Of a stretch of DNA of 64,000 bases, positions 32,770 to 41,936 are shown one piece after another (the first letter of the stretch is position 1; each line of letters begins with the position of its first letter). The stretch spans positions 2,585,001-2,649,000 of the forward strand of contig NZ_CP135076.1 of NCBI RefSeq assembly GCF_032229225.1, read 5' to 3'. The position numbers were made by a program, and so were the translations under genes. The notes under the pieces were generated by a model. It had not been told where the DNA came from, made no database searches, and saw only the letters and a list, made by a program, of their open reading frames with translations. This DNA comes from Stakelama saccharophila. Its GTDB lineage: Bacteria; Pseudomonadota; Alphaproteobacteria; Sphingomonadales; Sphingomonadaceae.

Positions 32770-33624
32770 GTGCACGACAGCGAACCGCCTTCCTTCCGGT
32801 GCCACGGCCCCGCGATGCCGACATCGCCGGTCATCCTGTCCGTGCCGCATGCCGGCCGCGCCTATCCCGCAGCGTTGCTGGCCGCGTTGCGCGTGCCGCC
32901 CTCGGCATTGATCCAGTTGGAAGACCGCCATGCCGACTATATCGCGCAACTCGCCCGGCGCGACGAAATCCTGATCGCCGCCGATCGGCCGCGCGCCTGG
33001 ATCGACCTCAACCGGTCGGAGCGCGAGCGTGATCCCGCGATCGACGAGGGCGTTTCGCCCCAGTCGCAACCGTTGCCGTCCGCCAAGCTGCGCAGCGGCC
33101 TCGGGCTCGTCCCCCGCCGCCTCGCGACCCACGGCCTGTTGTGGAGCCGCAAATTCTCCGACGCCGAAATCCGGCACCGGATCATGCAGGATCACCGCCC
33201 CTATCATCAGGCCGTCGCCGATACGCTGAAAGCCGCGCGAGAGCGGTTCGGCGTCGCCATCCTGCTCGATATCCATTCCATGCCGCCGCTCGGAGCGGGA
33301 ACCGGCGCGACGCGGGTCGTGCTGGGCGATCGGCACGGCGCGGCCTGCGCCCCCGCCTTCCTCGCTCGCGCGGCGCATGCGGTCCGTGCCGGCGGCCATG
33401 TCGCGGCGATCAACGATCCTTATGCCGGCGGGCACGTCCTGGAACGACACGGCGCCCCCGGCCGGGGCGTCCACGCGCTTCAGATCGAGATCGACCGCAG
33501 CCTCTATCTCGATCCCGCGCTGGACGCACCGGGACCCGGCGCCGCAAAGGTCGCGCAGATGCTGCGCGCGGTGATCGACGCGCTCGCCGACGGCGCGCTG
33601 CCCGTGCCGGTCGCAGCGGAATAG
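32770..33624 (+). CDS. N-formylglutamate amidohydrolase family protein
   Basis: 284 residues, hydrolase fold of the HutG-like N-formylglutamate amidohydrolases. SVPHAGRAYP, EDRHADYIAQLA, DLNRSERERD, LLDIHSMPPLG and LQIEIDRSLYLD are family blocks; H and D/E residues in them are the probable metal ligands. It would release formate and glutamate from formylglutamate in histidine degradation, or act on related formyl-amino acids; no hut genes are adjacent. GTG start; an ATG at 32815 is an alternative. Confidence 0.85.
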   Translation: MHDSEPPSFRCHGPAMPTSPVILSVPHAGRAYPAALLAALRVPPSALIQLEDRHADYIAQLARRDEILIAADRPRAWIDLNRSERERDPAIDEGVSPQSQPLPSAKLRSGLGLVPRRLATHGLLWSRKFSDAEIRHRIMQDHRPYHQAVADTLKAARERFGVAILLDIHSMPPLGAGTGATRVVLGDRHGAACAPAFLARAAHAVRAGGHVAAINDPYAGGHVLERHGAPGRGVHALQIEIDRSLYLDPALDAPGPGAAKVAQMLRAVIDALADGALPVPVAAE

Positions 33625-33628
33625 GCAC

Positions 33629-33662
33629 AAAAAAACCACCTCGTGCACGGAGCACGAGGTGG
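33629..33662 (-). terminator. Rho-independent terminator, leftward
   Basis: Stem CCACCTCGTGC with its complement (11 bp), followed on the minus strand by seven T. It would end transcripts of the cytochrome b561/SapC unit and lies just past the end of the convergent amidohydrolase gene. Confidence 0.8.
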
Positions 33663-33811
33663 CCAAGGTTCAGGGAGGAGACACGCCCGAAGGCGCGTCA
33701 TACGGCCTCGCGAAAGGGGGAACACGCGACCGTACAGGAATTCATATAGGATACCCGTCGGCGGGCTTCAAGCGGTCATACAACAATGCGGGAAAACAGG
33801 CCGGAGGCGAT

Positions 33812-34366
33812 TCAGACGCGAAGGCCGGAACCGCCCAGCATCCGCCGTAGAACGCTGTCGCGCAGCAGGAAATGGTGCCGCAACGCGCCCGCGATATGCA
33901 GGGCGACGAGCGCGGCCATCGCATAGCCGAAAATCTCGTGGAATTCGTGGCTCGCCCCGCCCATCGTCTTGCCCACGGGCAGAATCGGCAGATCGAACAG
34001 CCCGAACCAGGACACCGCGTGCGGCTTCGGCCCGCCCGACATCATCATCCAGCCGCTGAGCGGCATCAGGATGATCAGGGCATAGAAGATCGCCTGCACC
34101 GTCTTTGCCATCGCCCGCTCGGCAAGCGGGACGCCGGGCGGCAGGCGCGGCGCCGGATGGTTCAGCCGCCAGATCCAGCGGCCGATGCTGAGGACCAGCA
34201 CCGTGATGCCGACCGCGAAATGGATCGGCATCAGGCCCAGGCCCTCGAGCAGCGATTCGTGGAAGATGCCCACGACCAGGTTGAACAGGACCATGAGCGC
34301 GATCGTCCAGTGAAAGAAGATCGCACCCCTGCTGTAACGATCCCTTCGGACGGTCGCGCGGCCCAT
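33812..34366 (-). CDS. Cytochrome b561 family protein
   Basis: 184 residues with four membrane spans (IFFHWTIALMVLFNLVVGIF; FAVGITVLVLSIGRWIW; IFYALIILMPLSGWMMM; IFGYAMAALVALHIAGALRHHF). Histidines in spans 1, 3-4 and the final HIAGALRHHF are the likely heme b ligands. It is a quinol-linked membrane electron carrier. The ATG at 34366 shares a base with the SapC gene stop, so the two are coupled. A longer frame reaching 34780 is a shadow of the SapC gene. Confidence 0.88.
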   Translation of the reverse strand: MGRATVRRDRYSRGAIFFHWTIALMVLFNLVVGIFHESLLEGLGLMPIHFAVGITVLVLSIGRWIWRLNHPAPRLPPGVPLAERAMAKTVQAIFYALIILMPLSGWMMMSGGPKPHAVSWFGLFDLPILPVGKTMGGASHEFHEIFGYAMAALVALHIAGALRHHFLLRDSVLRRMLGGSGLRV

Positions 34367-35142
34367 CAGACGTTTGCCTGCGGCTGCGGCATCTTGCCGG
34401 TGCGCATCTGCTTGCCGAACAGGTCCCGCATCAGGCCCAGCGACATCAGGTGCGCGTGGATCAGCGGCAGCATGCCGTTCTGCATGATTTTGCGGAGCTG
34501 GTCGCCGCGCAGGTCGTTGAGCTTCTTCTCGTCGACCATCTGGAAGCCGCGATAGACGAAGGGCTGCGGCGCACCGTCCGGCTGGATCGACACTTCGCCG
34601 TCCATCAGCAATTCCATATCGCGCAGTTCCTTCACGAACTGGCCGGTGCGCTGTCCGGCCTGCTCGAACTGCTCGGCGAACTGCAGGATCGATTTGGTGA
34701 ACTCGCTCGGCTGCCCGTCGGTGAACAGCGCCTCGCCCTCGTCGAACTTGCCGATCGTGTCGACGCTCGGGTCGAAGCACAGCGACAATTCGTCCGAATC
34801 CGGGCGCAACCGCGCCAGCAGGAAGGGATAGCGCCGAACATAGGCCGGCAGATAGATCTCGTCGTCGACGAAGCTGCCGTCATCGTTGACGAACAGGTTG
34901 ACGCCCTCGTTCAGACCCATCAGCGCCAGCGGCACCGCATCCTCACCCACCGAGAACACGATCGGCATGCGCCGCTGCACCATCGGGAATTCCTCGACGG
35001 TGACGGGAACGGCGTGCACACCGTTCAGGAACGGCGCCTTTTCGGCGCGGCGCATGCGATATTCGGCATGGTCCTGGCTCGAAAGCGGCGTCAGATCCTT
35101 GTAGAAGAGCGGAAGCGACTGTTGTTGCGGCGCGCTGGCCAT
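34366..35142 (-). CDS. SapC-family protein
   Basis: 258 residues. The text HAVPVTVEEFPMVQRRMPIVFS and LALMGLNEGVNLFVNDDGSFVDDEIYLPAYVRRYPFLL (seen in parts) is diagnostic of the SapC family, named after an S-layer-associated secretion gene but of unproven role. No signal peptide. Upstream of and overlapping cytochrome b561, with an MASAPQQQ start near 35142. Probably cytoplasmic. Confidence 0.85.
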   Translation of the reverse strand: MASAPQQQSLPLFYKDLTPLSSQDHAEYRMRRAEKAPFLNGVHAVPVTVEEFPMVQRRMPIVFSVGEDAVPLALMGLNEGVNLFVNDDGSFVDDEIYLPAYVRRYPFLLARLRPDSDELSLCFDPSVDTIGKFDEGEALFTDGQPSEFTKSILQFAEQFEQAGQRTGQFVKELRDMELLMDGEVSIQPDGAPQPFVYRGFQMVDEKKLNDLRGDQLRKIMQNGMLPLIHAHLMSLGLMRDLFGKQMRTGKMPQPQANV

Positions 35143-35175
35143 TCGGGTCTCCTGATGAAAGATTTGCGCGCCGGT

Positions 35176-36621
35176 CTATGGGCGGCGCGGCTTCGGTGCA
35201 AGCGTTACCAGCTTGCCGGGATTGAACCGTTCGTGCGGATCGAACGCCGCCTTGATGGCGCGCAACGCGGCGAGGCGCGCCGGCTGCCCCAGGCGTTCGA
35301 GCTCCTCCAGCTTCATCTGGCCGATACCGTGTTCGGCCGAAATGGAGCCGTCCGCCGCCGTCACCAGATCGTTGACGAAGCGTGAGATGGGTTCCGCCTC
35401 ATCGGCATAGAAGCGCTCGGCATCGGTCCCCTCGGCCGCGCGAACATGGAAATGCACGTTGCCGTCGCCGAGATGGCCGAAGGCGGTGGCGCGGGTTCCC
35501 GGAAACTTCGCCTCCGCCGCCGCCGCGGCGTCCAGCATGAAACGCGGCATGGCCGACACCGGAACCGAAATGTCGTGCTGAACGGCAGGGCCGCTCGCGC
35601 GCTCGGCCTCGGACAGCGAATGGCGCAACTTCCAGAAATCGTCCGCCTGCCCCTCGTTCTGCGCGAGCGCCGCGTCGGTGATCAGCCCTGTCTCCAATGC
35701 GTCCGCCAGCGATTCTTCCAGCACCGCCTGCGGCTCCTGGCCGCGACCGTCGGTGCGCACCACCTCGATCAACACATGCCATGCGTGTTCGGACGCGAGC
35801 GGCGCACGCGTGTCGGGAATGTGCTTCAGCACCAGCGACAGCGAATCACCGGGGATGATCTCGAAACTCTCGATCATCGTGCTGCGCGCCTCCATTCGCC
35901 GCAGCAGGTCGAGCGCCGCCATCGGCGAATCGAGCCCGACCCAGGCCACGGCGCGCGATTCGATCGCCGGCACCAGCCGCAGGTTCGCCGCCGTCACGAC
36001 GCCGATCGTGCCTTCCGCCCCGATCAGCAATTGGTTGAGGTCGTACCCGCGATTGTCCTTCTTCAGCGGGCTCAGCCCGTCATGCACCGATCCGTCGGGC
36101 AGCACCGCCTCTATTCCCGCGACCAGCCCACGCATCGTGCCGAACCTGAGTACCTGCGTCCCGCCGGCATTGGTCGACACCAGCCCGCCGACCGTCGCGC
36201 TGCCGCGCGCGCCGAGGTCGAGCGGAAAGCGCCTTTTCCGCGCTGCCGCCGTTTCCTGCAGCGTCTGCAGGATCACGCCCGCTTCCGCCGTGACGAGATT
36301 GTCGTCGCTCGAAAGCGCGCGAATCCGGTTCATCCGGCGCAGCGACAGGATCAGCGTCGATCCGTCGGCCGGCGGTGTCGCGCCGCCCACCATCGAGGTA
36401 TTGCCCCCTTGCGGCACCAGCGCGACGTCCGCCGCCGCCGCGCGCGCCACCATCGCGCTCACCGCCTCGGTCGAATCGGGTTGCAGGATGGCGGGCGCGG
36501 CGCCGTGATAGCGGCCGCGCCAGTCATGGACCCAGGGATCGATCGCGTCGCGATCGGTTACGACGGCACGCGGTCCGAAACGCTCCAGGGCCCAGGTTAC
36601 AAGTTGATCTTGCGCTGACAT
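35176..36621 (-). CDS. FAD-binding oxidoreductase (D-2-hydroxyacid dehydrogenase/GlcD family)
   Basis: 481 residues. An N-terminal FAD_binding_4 domain has LVPQGGNTSMVGGATP and LGARGSATVGGLVSTNAGG; the C-terminal oxidase domain has FGHLGDGNVHFHV (metal-binding His) and SAEHGIGQMK. It oxidises 2-hydroxyacids such as D-lactate, glycolate or D-2-hydroxyglutarate; the exact substrate cannot be read. It lies on the same strand as the SapC pair, with 33 bases between its end and the SapC start, so co-transcription is possible. Confidence 0.9.
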   Translation of the reverse strand: MSAQDQLVTWALERFGPRAVVTDRDAIDPWVHDWRGRYHGAAPAILQPDSTEAVSAMVARAAAADVALVPQGGNTSMVGGATPPADGSTLILSLRRMNRIRALSSDDNLVTAEAGVILQTLQETAAARKRRFPLDLGARGSATVGGLVSTNAGGTQVLRFGTMRGLVAGIEAVLPDGSVHDGLSPLKKDNRGYDLNQLLIGAEGTIGVVTAANLRLVPAIESRAVAWVGLDSPMAALDLLRRMEARSTMIESFEIIPGDSLSLVLKHIPDTRAPLASEHAWHVLIEVVRTDGRGQEPQAVLEESLADALETGLITDAALAQNEGQADDFWKLRHSLSEAERASGPAVQHDISVPVSAMPRFMLDAAAAAEAKFPGTRATAFGHLGDGNVHFHVRAAEGTDAERFYADEAEPISRFVNDLVTAADGSISAEHGIGQMKLEELERLGQPARLAALRAIKAAFDPHERFNPGKLVTLAPKPRRP

Positions 36622-36689
36622 GGCGGTCGCGTAGCATGCCCCCCGCGACGCGCCAATTCATCCGGGGTTAAAAGCGGTAACGATACGTC

Positions 36690-37148
36690 TTGTCCGTGCA
36701 GTTCTCGCTTTTCGCCCTACCGATTCTGATGCTGACCGCCAGCTTCGGCCCGTTCGCGCAGGCCGTTCCGCAGGTGCGCGAACGGATCACCATACACCAG
36801 CGGATCATCGTCCGGCTGCCCCGCATGGGCGCCCACCCGGCCAGCAGCCGCGCCAGCCCACACCGGCCCGTTCACTGGACGGAGCGGGACGCAGACCGCT
36901 GCTTCGCCGTCGATCGCTTCGTCGGCGCCAACATCGCGCGGCGCGACAGCATCGACCTGCTGCTCGACGATGGCGGCCGCTTGCGCGCGCGGCTGGAGGA
37001 ACGCTGCCCGGCGCTCGGCTTCTATCGCGGGCTTTACATGAAGGCGGGTACGGACGGCATGATCTGTGCGCGACGCGATTCGATTCGCTCCCGATCCGGC
37101 AATTCCTGCGCAATCGAGAATTTCAGCCGGCTGGTGCCGGAACGGTGA
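36690..37148 (+). CDS. Hypothetical exported protein
   Basis: 152 residues. The N-terminus LFALPILMLTASFGPFAQA is a likely signal peptide with a cleavage site after AQA. The mature part holds CFAVDRFVGANIARRDSIDLLLDDGGRLRARLEERC and three further Cys, possibly paired in the periplasm. TTG 36690 or GTG 36696 start. No family recognised. It is divergent from the oxidoreductase and precedes the helicase gene. Confidence 0.65.
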   Translation: MSVQFSLFALPILMLTASFGPFAQAVPQVRERITIHQRIIVRLPRMGAHPASSRASPHRPVHWTERDADRCFAVDRFVGANIARRDSIDLLLDDGGRLRARLEERCPALGFYRGLYMKAGTDGMICARRDSIRSRSGNSCAIENFSRLVPER

Positions 37149-37251
37149 TGCGCACCGCCCGCGCGGCGTCGCGGTCCTTGACATTGCGGCGCAAATCCGC
37201 GAGCGCACGTCCTGCTAGCTTGCGCCACGCGGCGCCTTTTCCGGACAGAGT

Positions 37252-38685
37252 ATGAACTTCGCCGATCTCGGCCTTTCTGAAGAACTTTTGCGCGCCGTTC
37301 ACGAAGCCGGCTACGACCAGCCGACTCCGATTCAGGCGAGCGCGATCCCCTCCGTGTTGATGATGAACGACGTCATCGGCGTGGCGCAGACGGGAACGGG
37401 CAAGACCGCGTCCTTCGTCCTGCCGATGATCGACATTCTCGCCCATGGCCGCAGGCGCGCGCGCATGCCGCGCTCGCTGATCCTGGAGCCGACGCGCGAA
37501 CTGGCTGCGCAGGTGGCCGAGAATTTCGAGAAATACGGCCGATATCACAATCTCGAAATGGCGCTGCTCATCGGCGGCGTGTCGATGGGCGATCAGATCA
37601 AGGCGCTGGAAAAGGGCGTCGACGTGCTGATCGCGACACCCGGGCGGCTGATGGACCTGTTCGAGCGCGGGAATATCCTGCTCACCGGTTGCTCGCTGCT
37701 GGTCATCGACGAAGCCGACCGCATGCTCGACATGGGCTTCATCCCCGATATCGAGAATATCTGCACCAAGCTTCCCAAGCAGCGGCAGACGCTGCTCTTT
37801 TCCGCCACCATGCCGCCGCCGATCAAGAAGCTGGCGGACAAGTTCCTGACCCAGCCCAAGATGATCGAGGTCGCGCGCCCCGCGACGACGGCGACCAACA
37901 TCAAGCAATATCTGGTGCCGGTACGCGCGGACAAGAAGCGCGCCACGCTGCGCACGCTGCTGCGCCAGGACGATGTCCGCACCGCCATCATCTTCGCCAA
38001 CCGCAAGACGACGGTCCGCGAGCTCAACAAGAGCCTGAGGCGCAGCGGTTTCAAGTCGGGCGAGATTCACGGCGACATGGACCAGTCGCAGCGGCTGGCC
38101 GAACTCGACCTGTTCAAGAAGGGCGAGGTCACCATCCTCGCGGCATCCGACGTCGCCGCGCGCGGGCTGGACATCAAGGGTGTCAGCCACGTCTTCAATT
38201 TCGACGCGCCCTGGCATCCGGACGATTATGTCCACCGCATCGGCCGCACCGGCCGCGCCGGCGCCAGCGGCGTCGCCTATACCTTCGTCACGAAGGACGA
38301 CATCGAGAATGTCGAAAATATCGAAAAGCTGATCGGCCAGAAGATCGAACGATTGGCCGACGCTGACGAGGCCACCGCCGAACTGGCATCCGACGCCGAC
38401 ACGACGGACCGCGACGAGGGCGCCAAGCCGAAAAAGGCGCGGAGCCGCGGCAGGAAGAAGGCCGACCCGGCAAAAAGCGACGCCAGGGCCGACAAGGAAC
38501 CCGCGGCCGAGGCCGAGAAGCGCGATCCGGAACCGAAGCCGCGCGCGGCGTCGAAGCGCAAGGCAGCGACGAAGACACGGTCCGAACCGGCCGCCCCCGC
38601 CTTCCTGGCCGAAGCGGAATCGGAAGCCAAGGACGACTGGAACGGCCCCGTTCCCGCCTTTCTGGACGTCAAGCTCGGCGCCTGA
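37252..38685 (+). CDS. rhlE: DEAD-box RNA helicase (RhlE-like)
   Basis: 477 residues. All motifs are present: Q motif QPTPIQ, AQTGTGKT, PTRELA, TPGRLMD, DEAD, SAT, then IFANRKTT, ASDVAARGLDI and HRIGRTGR. The last ~110 residues are a low-complexity tail of acidic and Lys-rich blocks, typical of helicases that bind RNA loosely. RhlE-type enzymes remodel RNA in ribosome assembly or decay. ATG start at 37252. The tail length and charge vary among strains, so it adds little to identification. Confidence 0.92.
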   Translation: MNFADLGLSEELLRAVHEAGYDQPTPIQASAIPSVLMMNDVIGVAQTGTGKTASFVLPMIDILAHGRRRARMPRSLILEPTRELAAQVAENFEKYGRYHNLEMALLIGGVSMGDQIKALEKGVDVLIATPGRLMDLFERGNILLTGCSLLVIDEADRMLDMGFIPDIENICTKLPKQRQTLLFSATMPPPIKKLADKFLTQPKMIEVARPATTATNIKQYLVPVRADKKRATLRTLLRQDDVRTAIIFANRKTTVRELNKSLRRSGFKSGEIHGDMDQSQRLAELDLFKKGEVTILAASDVAARGLDIKGVSHVFNFDAPWHPDDYVHRIGRTGRAGASGVAYTFVTKDDIENVENIEKLIGQKIERLADADEATAELASDADTTDRDEGAKPKKARSRGRKKADPAKSDARADKEPAAEAEKRDPEPKPRAASKRKAATKTRSEPAAPAFLAEAESEAKDDWNGPVPAFLDVKLGA

Positions 38686-38693
38686 GCGCGACG

Positions 38694-38903
38694 ATGGACG
38701 ACGATTTCCTCGAAACCGTGCCGCCGCAGCAGACGGCCAGCCCCTGCGTGTGGGTCTGCACGCTCGACACGGAAACCGGCTGGTGCCTGGGATGCGGCCG
38801 CACCGGCGACGAAATCGCCCGATGGACCAGCGTCAGCGACGCTGAACGGCGCGCCATCCTGGCCCGCCTGCCCGCCCGCATGGCGAAGCTCGAGGCGCGC
38901 TGA
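38694..38903 (+). CDS. DUF1289 family protein
   Basis: 69 residues with the DUF1289 Cys pattern SPCVWVCTLDTETGWCLGCGRTGDEIARW, four Cys that may bind metal. Nine bases after the helicase stop, so in the same transcript. Widespread in proteobacteria; role unknown. Confidence 0.88.
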   Translation: MDDDFLETVPPQQTASPCVWVCTLDTETGWCLGCGRTGDEIARWTSVSDAERRAILARLPARMAKLEAR

Positions 38904-39303
38904 TCGCACGGCGCGCTCGGACCTACCCCGAGAAATTTTTGGCGGGATCCTGAACAACGCATGCGGTCAGGCTCCGCCGCCACATCGTGCTCCTTCGCAA
39001 GCAGGAGCCCAGATTGGGGGATGGCGGCTGTGGCTCTGGATTCCCGCTTTCGCAGGAACGCGCGCCGGGCGGACGAAGGTGATCAGCCATCGAACGCCGC
39101 TCCTCAGACGGCAGGCGCCTGTCGCTACCTCCAGCATGCGACGACAGCCTTAACGCGCCGCTCCATGAGTGCCAACTGCGACGAAAAGCGCGGATCCTTC
39201 TGTCGCAGAAACGGCGCACGATGAGCGTAATCGCGCCGCCGCGCCCCCTTCTCGCGCGGCCCAAAGGAGCGACGCCTGCTCTCCTACGTCGGAACCGACC
39301 GTC
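38904..39303. repeat. Intergenic region with REP-like palindrome
   Basis: At 38988-39007 GCTCC…GGAGC forms a stem in CTCCTTCGCAAGCAGGAG. About 30 bases later CTCTGGATTCCCGC and TTTCGCAGGAAC follow. This is the style of dispersed extragenic palindromes of sphingomonads. The rest of the 400-base gap shows no gene. Confidence 0.5.
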
Positions 39304-39933
39304 TCAAGCCACCGACGCATCCTTCGGCATCAGCGCGTCATCCTTCTCGGATGCCCGTTTCCACGCCTCGCGCGCCTCCAGACCGGCCCAATAACGCTGA
39401 AAGCTGTCGCGCTTCGGGATCGTGCCGAATTGCAGGCCCCAGCCCACCTGCGCGCCGACATAGACGTCCGCCGCCGTGAATCGGTCGCCCACGACATATT
39501 CCTTGCCGGCGACTGCGGTCTCCAGCGTGTCGATCGTCAGATCATAGCTGCCATAGCCCGCCATGCGCCCTTGCTCGGCGGTCGGCGTGAAGCCCATCGC
39601 CCGATCCGTCACCGCCTGTTCGACAGGACCGGCGGCGAAGAACAGCCAGCGATAATAGTCCGCACGGTCGTCGGTCGGTGGCGCCAGACCGGCCTCGGGA
39701 AACGCATCGGCGACATAGGCGCAGATCGCCGCGCATTCGGTCACGACCTTGCCGCGATGCCGGATGGCAGGCACCTTGCCCATCGGATTGACCGCAAGAT
39801 AGTCGGACTGCTTCATCGTCGAGGAATAGTCGAGCACCTGCGTTTCGTACCGCACGCCCGCTTCCTCCAGCAGCCATCGCACGATCCGTCCGCGCGACAT
39901 GGGGTTGGTGTAAAAGACCAGGTCGTCGGACAT
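39304..39933 (-). CDS. Glutathione S-transferase family protein
   Basis: 209 residues. The N-terminal thioredoxin-like domain (YTNPMSRGRIVRWLLEE; NPMGKVPAI with the cis-Pro; VVTECAAICAYVAD with the glutathione-binding Glu-Cys) and an all-helical C-terminal domain (VGDRFTAADVYVG) define the fold. It conjugates or reduces electrophiles with glutathione. Ser in PMSRGR is a likely catalytic residue. A single gene with an intergenic gap on both sides. Confidence 0.9.
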   Translation of the reverse strand: MSDDLVFYTNPMSRGRIVRWLLEEAGVRYETQVLDYSSTMKQSDYLAVNPMGKVPAIRHRGKVVTECAAICAYVADAFPEAGLAPPTDDRADYYRWLFFAAGPVEQAVTDRAMGFTPTAEQGRMAGYGSYDLTIDTLETAVAGKEYVVGDRFTAADVYVGAQVGWGLQFGTIPKRDSFQRYWAGLEAREAWKRASEKDDALMPKDASVA

Positions 39934-40085
39934 CGCGAATCCTCCTCATCACCGCTGCGAGTCGCGGCGGAACAAAGAAGGAACTATTTCGAGCGCGCAG
40001 TCAAGCCCGGCCCTGCGTCCCGACAATCGGGCGCAAGCCGGTCATGCAATGGATGCGCCGGCCCCGAAGAAAGAGCCGCGACGCC

Positions 40086-40775
40086 TCAGCGCTTGAACGG
40101 ATCCTCGAAGGCCGGCTTTTCGCTCTCGCCCTCCGTCTCGGCCCGGGCCGCGGCCTCCGCGTCGCGCGCGGCCTGCTCCCGCTCGGCGCGGAGTTCGCTG
40201 ATCAGCGCCTCACGGTCGCCCTCCAGGCGGGTGTCGACGGGCGCCTCGATGCCGGCCGCCTTGGCCGACTTCGCCACCACCGCGTCGAGCTCGCGCTGCG
40301 AACACAGGCCCAGCGTCACCGGGTCCTTGGGCACGATGTTGGCGATGTTCCAGTGGCTGCGCTCGCGGATCGCCTGAATCGTGGTGCGCGTCGTGCCGAT
40401 CAGCTTGCCGATCTGCGCGTCCGAGATTTCGGGGTGATTGCGGATGATCCAGGCGATGCCGTCGGGCTTGTCCTGGCGCTTGGACACCGGGGTGTAGCGC
40501 GGCCCCTTGGTCCGGCGGACCTGATCGGGTCCCCTGGACATCTTCAGGCGGTAGTCGGGGTCCTTCTGGCCCTTCTCGATCTCTTCCTGAGTCAGTTCGT
40601 GCGCGCGGACGGGATCGCGCCCGGTCAGCTTGGTAGCCGCCGTATCGTCGGCGATCGCCTGCACCTCCAGGATGTGCAGCCCGCAAAAGTCGGCGATCTG
40701 CTCGAAGGAAAGCGCGGTATTGTCGACCAGCCAGGAGGCGGTCGCATGCGGCATCAGCGGCTGGGCCACGATCAT
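40086..40775 (-). CDS. trcR: DUF1013 cell-cycle transcriptional regulator (TrcR-like)
   Basis: 229 residues from MIVAQPLMPHATASWLVDN. Conserved blocks TALSFEQIADFCGLHILEVQAIAD and DPDYRLKMSRGPDQVRRTKGPRYTPVSKRQDKPDGIAW, with an HTH-like IGKLIGTTRTTIQAIRER, match DUF1013 (called TrcR in Caulobacter). The C-terminus is a Glu/Ala-rich tail. A frame extension to 40820 is not supported. Specific to alphaproteobacteria, hence useful for placing the organism. Confidence 0.85.
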   Translation of the reverse strand: MIVAQPLMPHATASWLVDNTALSFEQIADFCGLHILEVQAIADDTAATKLTGRDPVRAHELTQEEIEKGQKDPDYRLKMSRGPDQVRRTKGPRYTPVSKRQDKPDGIAWIIRNHPEISDAQIGKLIGTTRTTIQAIRERSHWNIANIVPKDPVTLGLCSQRELDAVVAKSAKAAGIEAPVDTRLEGDREALISELRAEREQAARDAEAAARAETEGESEKPAFEDPFKR

Positions 40776-40908
40776 ATCTCCGTAAACAAAACGAGCCGCC
40801 CCTCGCGGAGCGGCCGGCATATAGTCCGCTATCTAGTCGTATGGCGCCGGAAGGGCAAGATCGCGATGCCCATGACCGCGACGGCCTTCCGCCGCGCCCG
40901 CGCCGCCG

Positions 40909-41931
40909 TCAGGCCGCGACGGCCGCGTCCTCGATCGGCACCAGCGCATCGAGGAACTGCGCCGCGCTCGCCTCCCAGGTGAATGCCCGCGCCCGATCGG
41001 CGCATGCCGCGCGGTCGAGCCGCAACGCGCCGGCGATCGCGTCGTCCAGCCTATCGGCCATGACGCCTGTTTCCGGCGTCAGCACGTCCAGCGGCCCCGT
41101 CACCGGATAGGCCGCGACCGGCGTGCCGCAGGCCAGCGCCTCGATCATCACCAAGCCGAACGTGTCGGTGCGGCTGGGGAATACGAATATGTCGGCCGCA
41201 GCATAGATGCTGGCAAGCTCGCCGCCGAAGCGCGCACCCATGAAGATCGCGCCCGGATATTCCGCCTCCAGCGCCATTCGGGCCGGGCCGTCCCCCACCA
41301 CGATCTTCGTGCCCGGATGACGGCAGGCGAGAAAGGCGGCGACGTTCTTCTCCACCGCGACGCGGCCGACATAAAGCTGGATCGGTCGCGGCAGGTGCGC
41401 AAATGCCGGATAGGGCCGCGCGGCCTCGTGGAAATTGCCCAGGTCGACGCCGCGGCCCCAGGGCCGTACCTGCGAAAGGCCATGTTCGGTCAGCGTCCGC
41501 CGGACCGACGGCGTGGACGCCAGGATCGCCTGCGCCGGCTGATGGAACCAGCGGATATAGCGCCAGATCCATTCCGCCGGAATGCCGGAACGGGCGGCGA
41601 CATAGTCCGGGAACTGGGTGTGATAGGCGGTGGTGAAGGGAATGCCCCGCTTCAGGCACCAGCGTCGCGCCGCCAGGCACACCGGCCCTTCGGTGGCGAG
41701 GTGGATCGCGTCGGCGCCGAAATCGCGCAGCAATCTGCCGACCATCCCCGTGCTGGCCATCGCCAGACGGATCTCCGGATAGGTCGGGCACGGCATGGAA
41801 TAAAAGCGCTCCGGCGAGACGACGAACACCTCGTGCCCCTGCCCCGCCAGCACGGAACGCACCGATTGCAGCGTCCGGACGACTCCGTTGACCTGCGGTT
41901 CCCAGGCGTCGGTAACGATGGCGATGCGCAT
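40909..41931 (-). CDS. Glycosyltransferase family 4 protein
   Basis: 340 residues. GT-B fold: MRIAIVTDAWEPQVNGVVRTLQS at the N-terminus; GRVAVEKNVAAFL, VVGDGPARM and PSRTDTFGLVMIEALACGTPV (EX7E donor-binding) in the C-terminal half. It transfers a sugar to a lipid or polysaccharide. It starts 5 bases after the phosphoesterase gene, so it belongs to a lipid or envelope pair. The acceptor is unknown. An upstream in-frame extension overlaps that gene and is rejected. Confidence 0.9.
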   Translation of the reverse strand: MRIAIVTDAWEPQVNGVVRTLQSVRSVLAGQGHEVFVVSPERFYSMPCPTYPEIRLAMASTGMVGRLLRDFGADAIHLATEGPVCLAARRWCLKRGIPFTTAYHTQFPDYVAARSGIPAEWIWRYIRWFHQPAQAILASTPSVRRTLTEHGLSQVRPWGRGVDLGNFHEAARPYPAFAHLPRPIQLYVGRVAVEKNVAAFLACRHPGTKIVVGDGPARMALEAEYPGAIFMGARFGGELASIYAAADIFVFPSRTDTFGLVMIEALACGTPVAAYPVTGPLDVLTPETGVMADRLDDAIAGALRLDRAACADRARAFTWEASAAQFLDALVPIEDAAVAA

Positions 41932-41936
41932 CGGCG

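Noticed and set aside
35210..35235. Second tRNA-Val end (GGGATTGAACC)
   Set aside because: A short chance match within the oxidoreductase gene; it does not extend into the tRNA arms.
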